Source: Burkholderia pyrrocinia (lineage in GTDB: Bacteria; Pseudomonadota; Gammaproteobacteria; Burkholderiales; Burkholderiaceae). From it: a stretch of DNA of 64,000 nucleotides. Shown one piece after another: positions 11,989 through 21,687 of the stretch (the first letter of the stretch is position 1; the number at the start of each line of letters is the position of its first letter). Where the stretch lies: the NCBI RefSeq assembly GCF_001028665.1, contig NZ_CP011503.1, positions 992,001 to 1,056,000 of the forward strand, given 5' to 3'. The position numbers and the translations under genes were made by a program. A model generated the notes under the pieces. The model ran no database searches. It worked only from the letters and a program-made list of their open reading frames with translations, and was not told the origin of the DNA.

Positions 11989-13584
11989 ATGCACGTCAAG
12001 CTGTTCGCCGCGGCCGCGGTCGCCGCCGCACTCGCCGCCCCCGGCCTCGCCGCCGCCAAGCCGCTCACCGTCTGCACGGAATCGAGCCCGGACGGCTTCG
12101 ACGTCGTGCAGTACAACTCGCTCGTCACGACCAACGCATCGGCCGACGTGATCTTCAACACGCTCGTGTCGTACGACGAAGCCGCGAAAAAGGTCGTGCC
12201 CGCGCTCGCCGACAAATGGGATGCGAGCGCCGACGGCCTCACCTACACGTTCCACCTGCGCCCGAACGTCGCGTTCCAGACCACCGACTATTTCAAGCCG
12301 GGCCGCGCACTCGACGCGGACGACGTCGTGTTCACGTTCGAGCGGATGCTCGACGATTCGAACCCGTGGCACAAGGTGGCCGGCGCGAGCGGCTTCCCGC
12401 ACGCGCAGTCGATGGGCCTCGTGAAGCTCGTGAAGTCGGTCACGAAGGTCGACGACAGCACGGTGAAGTTCGTGCTGAACGAGCCGAACGCGACCTTCGT
12501 GCCGATCCTGACGATGGGCTTCGCGTCGATCTACTCGGCCGAATACGCGGACCAGTTGCTGAAGGCCGGCAAGCAGGCCGACCTGAACGCGAAGCCGGTC
12601 GGCACGGGCCCGTTCGTGCTGAAGAGCTACACGAAGGACGCGCTGATCCGCTACGACGTGAACCCGACGTACTGGGGCACGAAGCCGAAGGTCGACCGGC
12701 TGATCTACGCGATCACGCCCGACCCGTCGGTCCGCCTGCAGAAGGTGAAGGCCGGCGAATGCCAGATCGCGCTGTCGCCGAAACCGCAGGACGTGCTCGC
12801 CGCGAAGGGCGAAAGCGCGCTGAAGGTCGTGCAGACGCCCGCGTTCATGACCGCGTTCGTCGCGCTGAACACGCAGAAGAAACCGCTCGACAACGACAAG
12901 GTGCGCGAGGCGCTGAACCTCGCGTTCGATCGCGCGACCTACCTGAAGGTCGTGTTCGACAACACCGCGACGGCCGCGAACAACCCGTATCCGCCGAACA
13001 CGTGGAGCTACGCGAAGGACGTCGCGCCGTATGCGTACGATCCCGCGAAGGCGAAGCAGTTGCTCGCGCAGGCCGGCTTCCCGAACGGCTTCTCGACGAC
13101 GATCTGGACGCGCCCGACCGGCAGCGTGCTGAACCCGAACCCGAAGGTCGGCGCGGAACTGCTGCAGGCCGACCTCGCGAAGATCGGCGTGAAGGCCGAC
13201 GTGAAGGTGATCGAATGGGGCGAGCTGATCAAGCAGGCGAAGCTCGGCCAGCACGACATGCTGTTCATGGGCTGGGCCGGCGACAACGGCGATCCGGACA
13301 ACTACCTGTCGCCGCTGTTCAGCTGCAATGCGGTGAAGTCGGGCATCAACTTCGCGCGCTTCTGCGACGCGCAGCTCGACAAGCTGATCGCCGACGGCAA
13401 GTCGACCGCCGACCAGGCCAAGCGCGCGAAGCTGTATGAAGCCGCGCAGAAGATCATCCACGACCAGGCGCTGTGGATTCCGCTCGGCTATCCGACCGCT
13501 GCGGCGCTCACGCGCGCGAACGTGAGCGGCTATCGCGTGAGTCCGTTCGGGCGGCAGAACTTCGCGACGGTCGCCGTGCAGTAA
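11989..13584 (+). CDS. Peptide ABC transporter periplasmic binding protein (DppA-like)
   Basis: 531 residues. A signal peptide (MHVKLFAAAAVAAALAAPGLAAA) is followed by the family-5 solute-binding fold, closely resembling DppA/OppA (KPLTVCTESSPDGFD start; RYDVNPTYWGTKPKVDRL; WAGDNGDPDNYLSPLF). It should capture di- or oligopeptides or haem in the periplasm for an ABC importer. No permease or ATPase genes follow: the neighbour is an ABC-F protein, so this receptor must work with components encoded elsewhere. Start chosen at 11989 by the signal peptide and GGGAGA upstream; longer in-frame starts lack both. Confidence 0.93.
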   Translation: MHVKLFAAAAVAAALAAPGLAAAKPLTVCTESSPDGFDVVQYNSLVTTNASADVIFNTLVSYDEAAKKVVPALADKWDASADGLTYTFHLRPNVAFQTTDYFKPGRALDADDVVFTFERMLDDSNPWHKVAGASGFPHAQSMGLVKLVKSVTKVDDSTVKFVLNEPNATFVPILTMGFASIYSAEYADQLLKAGKQADLNAKPVGTGPFVLKSYTKDALIRYDVNPTYWGTKPKVDRLIYAITPDPSVRLQKVKAGECQIALSPKPQDVLAAKGESALKVVQTPAFMTAFVALNTQKKPLDNDKVREALNLAFDRATYLKVVFDNTATAANNPYPPNTWSYAKDVAPYAYDPAKAKQLLAQAGFPNGFSTTIWTRPTGSVLNPNPKVGAELLQADLAKIGVKADVKVIEWGELIKQAKLGQHDMLFMGWAGDNGDPDNYLSPLFSCNAVKSGINFARFCDAQLDKLIADGKSTADQAKRAKLYEAAQKIIHDQALWIPLGYPTAAALTRANVSGYRVSPFGRQNFATVAVQ

Positions 13585-13624
13585 CCGCGCGTGGCGCGCA
13601 AGCGACGGCGTTCGTGCCGCTCGC

Positions 13625-13654
13625 TTGCGGCCCGCGCGTTTCGCTTGCTACACT
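13625..13654 (+). promoter_or_regulatory. Candidate sigma-70 promoter of the ABC-F gene
   Basis: TTGCGG (13625-13630), an 18-base spacer and TACACT (13649-13654) lie about 120 bases before the ABC-F start. Confidence 0.45.
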
Positions 13655-13773
13655 CCGCTCCTATTCCTCATACCGGACGCCAGCCAAAGTGAACAACTAA
13701 GCCTTCCCAAAATGTTTTCGCCGCCGTGCCACGCACGCCGCGCGAAGGTCTTCACGCATTTTCGGAGGTGCTT

Positions 13774-15420
13774 ATGGCTGCAGCCACGCCCACCGGCGCG
13801 CTCGTCGCGCTTCATCACGTTTCCTTCCGCTTCGACGACGGCTTCACGCTGTTCGATTCGCTCGACCTTTCCGTCGATCGCACGCCGACGGGCATCGTCG
13901 GACGCAACGGCATCGGCAAGAGCCAGCTCGCGCAACTGATCGCGGGCCGCTGCGCGCCGAGCTCGGGGACGATCGACCGGCATGCGCCGGTCGCCTACGT
14001 CGCGCAGCAGCACGACGACGCAGCGGCCGGCCCGCTGACCGTCGCGCAGATCGCCGCGCTCGATGCGCCGCTCGGCGCGCTTGCGCGTCTCGCGAACGGC
14101 CGCGCGGAGCCGCACGACTTCGACCTGATCGGCGATCGCTGGGATCTCGCCGAGCGGCTGCGCGCGGCGCTCGACGCGGCCGGCCTGCACGATGTGCGGC
14201 CCGACACGCCCGCACACGCGCTGAGCGGCGGCCAGCTCGCGCGCGTCGCGCTGATCGGTGCACTGCTGTCCGATGCCGGCCTGCTCGTGCTCGACGAACC
14301 GACCAACCATCTCGACGCGCCGGGCCGCGCATGGCTGCGCACGGCGCTCGACGGCTGGCGCGGCGGGCTCGTGATCGTGAGCCACGACCGTGCGCTGCTC
14401 GCCGGCGTGCAGCGCATCGTCGAGCTGACGCCGCAAGGCGCGCGCTCGTACGGCGGCAACTACGCGCTCTACCGCGCGCAGCGTGACGCGGAACAGGATG
14501 CGGCGCAGGCGGCGCTCGATCATGCGCGCACCGAGCGCGGACGCGTCAGGCGCAGGCTCGAACAGGAACACGACACGATCCAGCGTCACGCGGCCGGCTC
14601 GCTGCGCGACGCGAAGGCGGCCAACCTGTCGTCGATGGCAAAACAGAGCCGCAAGGGTGCGGCGCGCAACATCATGGGACAGGTCCGGCGCCATCAGGAC
14701 GAATTCAAGACGACGCTCGACGAACGCGTGCAGCAGGCGGCCGCGCGCGTCGAAGCCGATGCGCCCGTGCTCGTGTCGCTGCAGGGCACCGAGGTCAGCG
14801 CGCGCCGCCAGCTGTTCACGCTCGAATGCGCGCAACTGCCGTGGCGCGCGGCCGGCGATGCGGATTCGGACGCGATCACGTGGTCGGCAAGCGGCGCCGT
14901 GCGCATCGCGCTGACGGGCCCGAACGGCTGCGGCAAATCGACGTTGCTGCGGATGCTCGCGGGCGAGCTCGCGCCGCGTTCAGGCACATGCACGACGCAC
15001 GTGAGCGCCGCGTATCTCGACCAGCGGCTCGCGCTGCTCGATCCCGAACGCTCGATCGTCGAGCAGCTGGGGCTGCTCGATACGCCGCTCGCCGAAGGCG
15101 ACCTGCGCAGCCGTCTCGCGCTGTTGCAGCTCGACGCGACACGCGCGACGCAGCCGGCACGCCAGCTGAGCGGCGGCGAACGGCTGAAGGCCGCGCTCGC
15201 GTGCGCGTTGTGGCGCGGCACGCCCGCGCAACTGCTGCTGCTCGACGAACCGACCAATCACCTCGATCTCGAATCGGTGCGTGCGATCGAAGCCGCGCTG
15301 GCCGGCTTCCCGGGCGCGATCGTGGTCGCGTCGCACGACCCCGCGTTTCTCGCGGCGCTCGAACCGACGCACACGATGCAATGGCATTGCGACGGGTGGC
15401 GCTACGAACCCGTCGTGTAA
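13774..15420 (+). CDS. ABC-F family ATPase
   Basis: 548 residues with two ABC cassettes and no membrane segment. First Walker A is GRNGIGKS (43-50), with signature LSGGQ and Walker B LLVLDEPTNHLD; the second set is GPNGCGKST, LSGGE and LLLLDEPTNHLD. A charged coiled-coil linker (about 235-320, rich in Arg, Glu and Gln) joins them, as in ribosome-associated ABC-F proteins. Such proteins act on translating ribosomes or confer ribosomal antibiotic resistance; the substrate-level role here is unknown. Start at 13774 has GGAGG 6 bases upstream. It is monocistronic: the next gene is convergent. Confidence 0.92.
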   Translation: MAAATPTGALVALHHVSFRFDDGFTLFDSLDLSVDRTPTGIVGRNGIGKSQLAQLIAGRCAPSSGTIDRHAPVAYVAQQHDDAAAGPLTVAQIAALDAPLGALARLANGRAEPHDFDLIGDRWDLAERLRAALDAAGLHDVRPDTPAHALSGGQLARVALIGALLSDAGLLVLDEPTNHLDAPGRAWLRTALDGWRGGLVIVSHDRALLAGVQRIVELTPQGARSYGGNYALYRAQRDAEQDAAQAALDHARTERGRVRRRLEQEHDTIQRHAAGSLRDAKAANLSSMAKQSRKGAARNIMGQVRRHQDEFKTTLDERVQQAAARVEADAPVLVSLQGTEVSARRQLFTLECAQLPWRAAGDADSDAITWSASGAVRIALTGPNGCGKSTLLRMLAGELAPRSGTCTTHVSAAYLDQRLALLDPERSIVEQLGLLDTPLAEGDLRSRLALLQLDATRATQPARQLSGGERLKAALACALWRGTPAQLLLLDEPTNHLDLESVRAIEAALAGFPGAIVVASHDPAFLAALEPTHTMQWHCDGWRYEPVV

Positions 15421-15427
15421 CCGAAGA

Positions 15428-15682
15428 TCATCGTGGGTCGTCCGTCGGCGTGGCGCCGGAATCGACGAACAGCCGCATGAATAGCCGCTCCGATTCTCGC
15501 AAGCCCTCATCGGTCAGCATGACGGATTTCGTCTTGTTGACGGGATCGCCGATCAGGCCGCGCTCATGCAGCCGATTCAGTACAGCCCAATCGAAGGTTT
15601 TCCAGGCGCGATTGCGATCGTGCAGGGTCAAATAAAGGAGCGCAAGAACGGCGTCGTCAACGGCGCCGAGATCGATATTCAT
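15428..15682 (-). CDS. DUF6429 family small protein
   Basis: 84 residues (MNIDLGAVDDAVLALLYLTLHD...), soluble, with a helix-rich pattern resembling a small winged-helix protein (DWAVLNRLHERGLI, then SVMLTDEGLRESERLF). I recognise it as DUF6429, function unknown. Two ATGs compete: 15688 sits only 2 bases after GGAGG, while 15682 sits 8 bases after it, so 15682 is preferred. The gene lies about 28 bases downstream of the SWIM gene on the same strand and is probably co-transcribed with it. It ends 7 bases from the convergent ABC-F stop. Confidence 0.82.
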   Translation of the reverse strand: MNIDLGAVDDAVLALLYLTLHDRNRAWKTFDWAVLNRLHERGLIGDPVNKTKSVMLTDEGLRESERLFMRLFVDSGATPTDDPR

Positions 15683-15710
15683 CGCCATTTCCTCCGATCC
15701 GACTACCCCG

Positions 15711-17498
15711 TCACGAACCTAGCGCCGCGAGCAGCTTGATCAAGTTGCGCTTCGCGCGGTAAGTCTTGCGGATCTCCCCGAGTTCCGCGTCGAATGCCGC
15801 CTGCTGACAATGCTCGGCGCGCAGCGCACGGATATCGCGCACGACGCCGAACGCCTCGTCGTACCGCGCGCTGCCCGCGCCATGCTCGACCGCGAACGGC
15901 AAATACCGGTGATAAAGCGCGATCGCATCCTCCGGATGCGTCTTCGCGCGCGCCGCGGCCATCGTCGGCCAGACATCGACCTCGACCGGTCCGCCGAGAA
16001 ATGCGTCCCACGCGGCGGCGTCGTTCTGCTCGGCGAGCAGCAGCTTTACCAGCTCGGTACGCGGCGAAGGTTCCCAACGCCGTACAGCCGCGATCGCCCG
16101 CCCCGGCGTTTCCCGCTTCCGGGCAAGCGACAACAGATGCGAAATCGCCCGCTCCCGCACGGCGTCGCGTCGCTTCGTCGCCTTCGCAACCTTCATCAGC
16201 GCGCGGAATGCGTCTGCCGTCGGATGGTGCGCGAAGCGTTGCCACGCGAGTTCGTCCGCCCGATCGAATGCGCGCCGGCGCACATACTCTTCGATACAGA
16301 AGCCCAGCAGACGATCGTCATGGCCGTCCTTCGTTTCGCGCATCCCGCGTTCGGCCCACGCCAGCCCTTCGTCGAAACGGCCATGCTCCGCACACAATTC
16401 CGCGATCTGCGCGAATCGGTACGACACCGACAGATCCTTCGACCAGATGTGAATCAGCGCGTCGACGTCGCCGTCATGCCTCGCCAGCGATTCCATCGCA
16501 TGCTCGAGATTCAAGCGCACCGAATCGTACGAGTGACGATCGTCCCGCCCCGCCGGCAGCGGAGGCAGCGCGGCCCACTGATGCTCGACCAGTTCTCGAT
16601 AGCGGCGCAATCCCGCGTCGCCCAGCGGTTCCGCATAGGCCGGCAGCACGCCGCGGAACGTATCCCACTGTCCGTCGACCTGCAGGCGAAACAGGCGTTC
16701 GGCCAGTTTCACCGGCTCCGGCCGCGTCCGGATGCACGCATCGAGATGCACACCGGCCAGTTCGCAGATGCCGGGCGCCACGCTGCCGTCCGAGTCGTCG
16801 ATCTGTTCGAGACTCGCTTCGGCGTCCGCAATCGCCAGTTCCGCCAGCTCGACCACCTGCGCGGCATGAGCGCCCGCCAATTGCCGCCGCAGCATGTCGG
16901 CCACTTCGAAGAGGGCTTCTCCGTAGGTGTGCGCTTCATCCCAGCCGAGCGGCCGCGACACGCGCGTCAATTGCCGGACGGCGGCGCGCAGGCTCGCCAC
17001 GTCGCCGGCATTCGCAGCACGTGCGTCGAACAGCAGCCTGTCGCGCAACGACCGATCGCGCTCGGCCGCGTCGAGCAGCCAGTTCCGCAACGCATCCTCG
17101 TCGAGCGTCTCCAGATAGTCGCGAATCAGTTCCGCATGGGTCTTGCGTTTGCGTCGCGGACGCGCCGGTTGTTCGAGCGCCTCGTCGTGAAAGACCTCCT
17201 CGCCGCTGTTTTCGAGCCAGGACAACGCAACGGCCACCGCATGCTTGCAGAAAGCGCCATCATCGCCTACCGGGCAGTTGCATGCGTAGGCCAGTGTGCC
17301 GTCGTCGCCCACCGCGAATTTGACACGATAGCGATACGTGCCGCGCACGGTCGCCGACAGTTCGCCGTTGCTTTCGGTCAGCCGCGAAACCGCGCCGTCG
17401 TGATAGTAGGCCTTGCCGCGTTCGAAGGATTTCGGGTCGGCCAAGGTCCGGATTTCAGCGAGCGTGATGACGTCGGAGAGGGAGACATTGCCTGGCAT
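15711..17498 (-). CDS. SWIM zinc-finger protein
   Basis: 595 residues. The N-terminal SWIM finger has the pattern C73-x-C75...C84-x-H86 (ACNCPVGDDGAFCKH). A charged Arg/Lys segment (about 110-120) and a long helical, TPR-like region (about 120-595) with repeated Trp/Ala/Arg motifs follow. SWIM fingers bind DNA or protein; in bacteria such proteins are often found with SNF2-type helicases, but none is near here. The neighbouring DUF6429 gene follows directly. Function is not assigned beyond a likely nucleic-acid or protein scaffold. Confidence 0.85.
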   Translation of the reverse strand: MPGNVSLSDVITLAEIRTLADPKSFERGKAYYHDGAVSRLTESNGELSATVRGTYRYRVKFAVGDDGTLAYACNCPVGDDGAFCKHAVAVALSWLENSGEEVFHDEALEQPARPRRKRKTHAELIRDYLETLDEDALRNWLLDAAERDRSLRDRLLFDARAANAGDVASLRAAVRQLTRVSRPLGWDEAHTYGEALFEVADMLRRQLAGAHAAQVVELAELAIADAEASLEQIDDSDGSVAPGICELAGVHLDACIRTRPEPVKLAERLFRLQVDGQWDTFRGVLPAYAEPLGDAGLRRYRELVEHQWAALPPLPAGRDDRHSYDSVRLNLEHAMESLARHDGDVDALIHIWSKDLSVSYRFAQIAELCAEHGRFDEGLAWAERGMRETKDGHDDRLLGFCIEEYVRRRAFDRADELAWQRFAHHPTADAFRALMKVAKATKRRDAVRERAISHLLSLARKRETPGRAIAAVRRWEPSPRTELVKLLLAEQNDAAAWDAFLGGPVEVDVWPTMAAARAKTHPEDAIALYHRYLPFAVEHGAGSARYDEAFGVVRDIRALRAEHCQQAAFDAELGEIRKTYRAKRNLIKLLAALGS

Positions 17499-17574
17499 GG
17501 GGTGCGACGAGTATCGAGTTCGGATCGCGGGAATTCTACAAAAGCGCCGGACGCGCTACCGCCGGCGCACATGC

Positions 17575-18651
17575 TCAACGCCGCGCGAAGCGGATTACAC
17601 CGTCGTCGCCCTGCTCGCGCACGAGTTCGCCAGCGAGCCACAGGAGGTTCAAATGCGCGAGCGCCTCGCCGAGCGCGAACGTCATCTGGTGGATGTCGAG
17701 CTCGCGGCGGCGGAACATGATCGGCACGATGTCGGCCGCGCTCATCGGCTGCTCCGCGCACGCGACGCGCACTTCGTCGAGCCGCGCGTCGTGGTGTTCG
17801 CGCAGCTGCACGATGCGCGTGCGCACACCGCGGAACGGCTTGCCGTGCGACGGCAGCACGAGCGTGTCGGGCGCCATCGTCTCGTAGCGGCCGAGCGACT
17901 GCAGGTACAGCGCGAGCGGGTTCGCTTCCGGCTCGAGGTCGAACACGGACACGTTCGTCGAGATGCGCGGCAGCACCATGTCGCCGGAGATCAGCACGCC
18001 GTCCGCTTCGCTGTGCAGCGCGCAATGTTCAGGCGAATGGCCGTAGCCGGTGACGACGCGCCACGTGCGCGCGCCGATCGTCACCGCGTCGCCTTCGCGC
18101 AGCCGCCGGTAACGGGGCGGCACGGCCGGCACGAGATCCGAGTAGTAGCTGCGGCGGTTGCGCAGCTTGTCGAGCGCGGCGGGATCGGTCAGCCCGTGGC
18201 GCGCGAAATGATCGGCGGCGGCCGCGCCGCCCGCGTTCGAGCCGTTGCCGGCCGCCATCAGGCAGCCGAACATGTATTCGCCGAGCGTCATCCACAGCCG
18301 CACGTTCCAGCGCCCCTTGTCGCCGCCTTCGCACAGCCAGTTCGCGAGGCCGAAGTGATCGGGGTGGCAGTGCGTGACGAGCACGCGCAGCACGGGCAGG
18401 CCGTCGAGATGCGTGTCGAAGATCTGCTCCCAGTGCGTGCGGATCGCGTCCGACGAGATCCCGCAATCGACGATCGTCCAGCCGGCCTGCCCGTCGATCT
18501 CGTCGCGCAGCAGCCAGAGGTTGATGTGGTCGAGCGAGAACGGCAGCGGCATGCGCAGCCAGCGCACGCCGGGCGCGACCTCGAACGTGTCGCCCGCGGC
18601 GGGCAGCGTGTCGGCGAAGGGATAGTCGAGTTGGTGTTCCAGTGCGTTCAT
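17575..18651 (-). CDS. Metallo-beta-lactamase fold hydrolase
   Basis: 358 residues. The metal-binding motif THCHPDH (93-99) is intact, with further ligands in GYGHSPEH and SGDMVLP and a C-terminal His in LPSHGKPF. The C-terminal 80 residues form a helical add-on (ADIVPIMFRRRELDIHQMTFALGEALAHLNLL) similar to the winged-helix tail of the LACTB2/GloB-like group. Likely a thioester, phosphoester or lactone hydrolase in the cytoplasm; the substrate is unknown. It stands alone, with the SWIM gene ending 76 bases away and aceK divergent. Confidence 0.88.
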   Translation of the reverse strand: MNALEHQLDYPFADTLPAAGDTFEVAPGVRWLRMPLPFSLDHINLWLLRDEIDGQAGWTIVDCGISSDAIRTHWEQIFDTHLDGLPVLRVLVTHCHPDHFGLANWLCEGGDKGRWNVRLWMTLGEYMFGCLMAAGNGSNAGGAAAADHFARHGLTDPAALDKLRNRRSYYSDLVPAVPPRYRRLREGDAVTIGARTWRVVTGYGHSPEHCALHSEADGVLISGDMVLPRISTNVSVFDLEPEANPLALYLQSLGRYETMAPDTLVLPSHGKPFRGVRTRIVQLREHHDARLDEVRVACAEQPMSAADIVPIMFRRRELDIHQMTFALGEALAHLNLLWLAGELVREQGDDGVIRFARR

Positions 18652-18955
18652 CGGTGGGGCGTCTCGTCGTTATCGGTGCGAATGCGCGCCGGCGGCAGGC
18701 CGCGGCAGGCGGTGCGTCGATTCTATCGCCGTCGCGCGAAACGCGTGCCCGGCGGCTGCCGGCCCGTCAAAAAAAGTTCGTGTCAGAATCGGTTCCGTAC
18801 CCGTATCTTTACGCGAAGATGCACCGAACGGCGCCCAACGACGGATAACCCGCCGCTTGCCGGCCGGCCACGCGTCGCCGCAAAGTCTTTGAACCGCCCG
18901 CTGGGGCGGTAAAATGGCGAGTGCTTACAGTCCCTCCTGAACGAGCCTGCACGCG
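18652..18955. other. Divergent intergenic region upstream of aceK
   Basis: 304 bases between the MBL hydrolase and aceK. It holds the candidate aceK promoter described separately. No gene, RNA or clear operator was recognised in the rest. Confidence 0.5.
18889..18915 (+). promoter_or_regulatory. Candidate aceK promoter
   Basis: TTGAAC (18889-18894) and TAAAAT (18910-18915) are separated by only 15 bases, shorter than the usual 17. The spacer is itself an inverted repeat (CCGCCC-GCTG-GGGCGG), which might form a repressor site. Confidence 0.4.
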
Positions 18956-20773
18956 ATGAATCACTTCCCCAAACTGCTGTCGTCGCAGATCGGTTTCGAC
19001 GTCGCGCAGACGATGCTCGAATACTTCGATCGCCACTACCGGATCTTCCGGGAAGCGGCCGTCGAGGCCAAGACGCTGTTCGAGCGCACCGACTGGCACG
19101 GGCTGCAGCGGCTCGCGCGCGAGCGGATCACGTCGTACGACGATCGCGTGCAGGAATGCGTCGAAGTGCTGGAAGACGAATACGACGCGGAGAACATCGA
19201 CGACGAGGTCTGGCAGCAGATCAAGCTGCACTACATCGGCCTGCTCACGTCGCATCGCCAGCCCGAGTGCGCGGAGACGTTCTTCAATTCGGTGTGCTGC
19301 AAGATCCTGCACCGCTCGTATTTCAGCAACGATTTCATCTTCGTGCGCCCGGCGATCTCGACCGAGTATCTCGAGAACGACGAGCCGGCCGCGAAACCGA
19401 CCTACCGTGCGTACTACCCGGGCACCGACGGGCTCGCGGTCACGCTCGAGCGCATCGTCACGAACTTCCAGCTCGACCCGCCGTTCGAGGATCTCTCGCG
19501 CGACATCGCGTGCGTGATGCAGGCGATCCACGACGAATTCGGCCACTTCGACGCAGCGCCGAATTTCCAGATCCACGTGCTGTCGTCGCTGTTCTTCCGC
19601 AACAAGAGCGCGTACATCGTCGGCCGCATCATCAATGCCGACCGCGTGCTGCCGTTCGCGGTGCCGATCCGCCACGTGCGCCCCGGCCTGCTCGCGCTCG
19701 ACACCGTGCTGCTGCGCCGCGACCTGCTGCAGATCATCTTCAGCTTCTCGCACTCGTATTTCCTCGTCGACATGGGCGTGCCGTCCGCGTACGTCGACTT
19801 CCTGTGCACGATCATGCCCGGCAAGCCGAAGGCGGAGATCTACACGTCGGTCGGCCTGCAGAAGCAGGGCAAGAACCTGTTCTATCGCGACCTGCTGCAC
19901 CACCTGTCGCATTCGAGCGACCGCTTCATCATCGCGCCCGGGATCAAGGGCCTCGTGATGCTCGTGTTCACGCTGCCGTCGTTCCCGTACGTGTTCAAGA
20001 TCATCAAGGATCAGTTCCCGCCGCCGAAGGAAACGACGCGCGCGCAGATCATGGAGAAGTACCAGCTCGTGAAGCGCCACGACCGCCTCGGGCGGATGGC
20101 CGACACGCTCGAGTATTCGAGCGTCGCGCTGCCGCTCGCGCGGCTCGACCACGCGCTCGTGCGCGAGCTCGAGAAGGAAGTGCCGTCGCTGCTCGAATAC
20201 GAGGACGACAATCTCGTGATCAGGCACCTGTACATCGAGCGCCGGATGACGCCGCTGAACCTGTACCTGCAGAACGGCACCGACGCGGACATCGAGCACG
20301 GCGTGAAGGAGTACGGCAACGCGGTGAAGGAGCTGATGAAGGCGAACATCTTCCCGGGCGACATGCTGTACAAGAACTTCGGCGTCACGCGCCACGGCCG
20401 CGTCGTGTTCTACGACTACGACGAGATCGAGTACCTGACCGACTGCAACGTGCGCCGCGTGCCGCCGCCGCGCAACGAGGAAGACGAGCTGTCCGGCGAA
20501 CCGTGGTATACCGTCGGCCCGCACGACATCTTTCCGGAGACCTACGGGCCGTTCCTGCTCGGCGACCCGCGCGTGCGGGGCGTGTTCATGAAGCATCACG
20601 CGGACTTTTTCGATCCCGCGCTGTGGCAGGCGAGCAAGGACAAGCTGCTGCAGGGCGAATTGCCCGATTTTTATCCGTACGACGCGGCGCTGCGTTTTTG
20701 CGTACGCTACCCGGCGCGCTTCGGCGCGACCGACCAGAACGACGGTGAAGGCGACGCGCAGCGCGCCGCCTGA
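18956..20773 (+). CDS. aceK: Isocitrate dehydrogenase kinase/phosphatase
   Basis: 605 residues, typical AceK length. The N-terminal regulatory half ([28 protein letters not shown]) and the kinase-like half are present, including the ATP-binding loop [17 protein letters not shown] (about 325) and KIIKD. The bifunctional enzyme phosphorylates and dephosphorylates isocitrate dehydrogenase to divert isocitrate into the glyoxylate bypass. In E. coli it is downstream of aceBA; here it stands alone, with carbonic anhydrase 56 bases downstream. Confidence 0.96.
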   Translation: MNHFPKLLSSQIGFDVAQTMLEYFDRHYRIFREAAVEAKTLFERTDWHGLQRLARERITSYDDRVQECVEVLEDEYDAENIDDEVWQQIKLHYIGLLTSHRQPECAETFFNSVCCKILHRSYFSNDFIFVRPAISTEYLENDEPAAKPTYRAYYPGTDGLAVTLERIVTNFQLDPPFEDLSRDIACVMQAIHDEFGHFDAAPNFQIHVLSSLFFRNKSAYIVGRIINADRVLPFAVPIRHVRPGLLALDTVLLRRDLLQIIFSFSHSYFLVDMGVPSAYVDFLCTIMPGKPKAEIYTSVGLQKQGKNLFYRDLLHHLSHSSDRFIIAPGIKGLVMLVFTLPSFPYVFKIIKDQFPPPKETTRAQIMEKYQLVKRHDRLGRMADTLEYSSVALPLARLDHALVRELEKEVPSLLEYEDDNLVIRHLYIERRMTPLNLYLQNGTDADIEHGVKEYGNAVKELMKANIFPGDMLYKNFGVTRHGRVVFYDYDEIEYLTDCNVRRVPPPRNEEDELSGEPWYTVGPHDIFPETYGPFLLGDPRVRGVFMKHHADFFDPALWQASKDKLLQGELPDFYPYDAALRFCVRYPARFGATDQNDGEGDAQRAA

Positions 20774-20829
20774 CACCGGTTACACCGAACCCGATATCGA
20801 CCCGATTTCCGAAAACGGATTCCACACCG

Positions 20830-21597
20830 ATGAACACCCCAGTCAACCCGCTCTCGCACCTGTTCGACAACAACGACGCCTGGGTCAGGCGCAAGCTCGC
20901 CGACGATCCCGACTTCTTCACGCGCCTCGCCGACCAGCAGGCGCCGGAATATCTGTGGATCGGCTGCTCGGATTCGCGCGTGCCCGCGAACCAGATCATC
21001 GGCCTGCCGCCGGGCGAAGTGTTCGTCCACCGCAACATCGCGAACGTCGTCGTGCACAGCGACCTGAACTGCCTGTCGGTGATCCAGTTCGCGGTCGACA
21101 TCCTGCGCGTGAAGCACATCATGGTCGTCGGCCACTACGGCTGCTCGGGCGTGAACGCGGCGCTGCACAACCGCCGCGTCGGCCTCGCGGACAACTGGCT
21201 GCATCACGTGCAGGACGTGCGCGAGCGCCACGCGGCGCTGCTCGACGAATGGCCGGTGGGCGAAGCGCGCTATCGCCGCCTGATCGAGCTGAACGCGATC
21301 GAGCAGGTCGTCAACGTGTGCCGCACGACGATCGTCAACGACGCATGGGCGCGCGGCCAGTCGCTCACCGTGCACGGGCTCGTGTACGGCGTGCACGACG
21401 GCCGGATGCGCAACCTCGGGATGGCCGTATCGAACTTCGAAGCGCTCGACGAAACCTACAAGCGCTGCGTCGCCGCGCTCACCGCGGGCGGCCAGCATGC
21501 GCCCGACAACGACATGGTCGCCGCCGATGCCGCGCAAATGAACGAAGTCGCGCAGGCGGTGGTCGATACGCTGAAGCCTTGCACGGACGCGGAGTAA
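20830..21597 (+). CDS. can: Beta-class carbonic anhydrase
   Basis: 255 residues. All zinc and catalytic residues of the beta class are present: C46-S-D48-S-R50 and H102-x-x-C105 (VVGHYGCSGV). It interconverts CO2 and bicarbonate, needed for carboxylation reactions. The gene lies 56 bases after aceK in the same direction and may be read through from it. Start is conventional (MNTPVNPLSHLFDNN). Confidence 0.95.
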   Translation: MNTPVNPLSHLFDNNDAWVRRKLADDPDFFTRLADQQAPEYLWIGCSDSRVPANQIIGLPPGEVFVHRNIANVVVHSDLNCLSVIQFAVDILRVKHIMVVGHYGCSGVNAALHNRRVGLADNWLHHVQDVRERHAALLDEWPVGEARYRRLIELNAIEQVVNVCRTTIVNDAWARGQSLTVHGLVYGVHDGRMRNLGMAVSNFEALDETYKRCVAALTAGGQHAPDNDMVAADAAQMNEVAQAVVDTLKPCTDAE

Positions 21598-21687
21598 GCA
21601 CGCGTTCCGCGTCGGCGGCGAAGCAACGGCAACCTGCATCGAACTGACCTGACGCCGTCACCACGGCACTGCAAAGGAGCGGCGAAC

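Noticed and set aside
11453-12151. Protein-coding frame through the 9-bp repeat
   Set aside because: It gives a pure Pro-Leu-Pro repeat, joins unrelated shadows of the SDR and binding-protein genes, and lacks a start signal.
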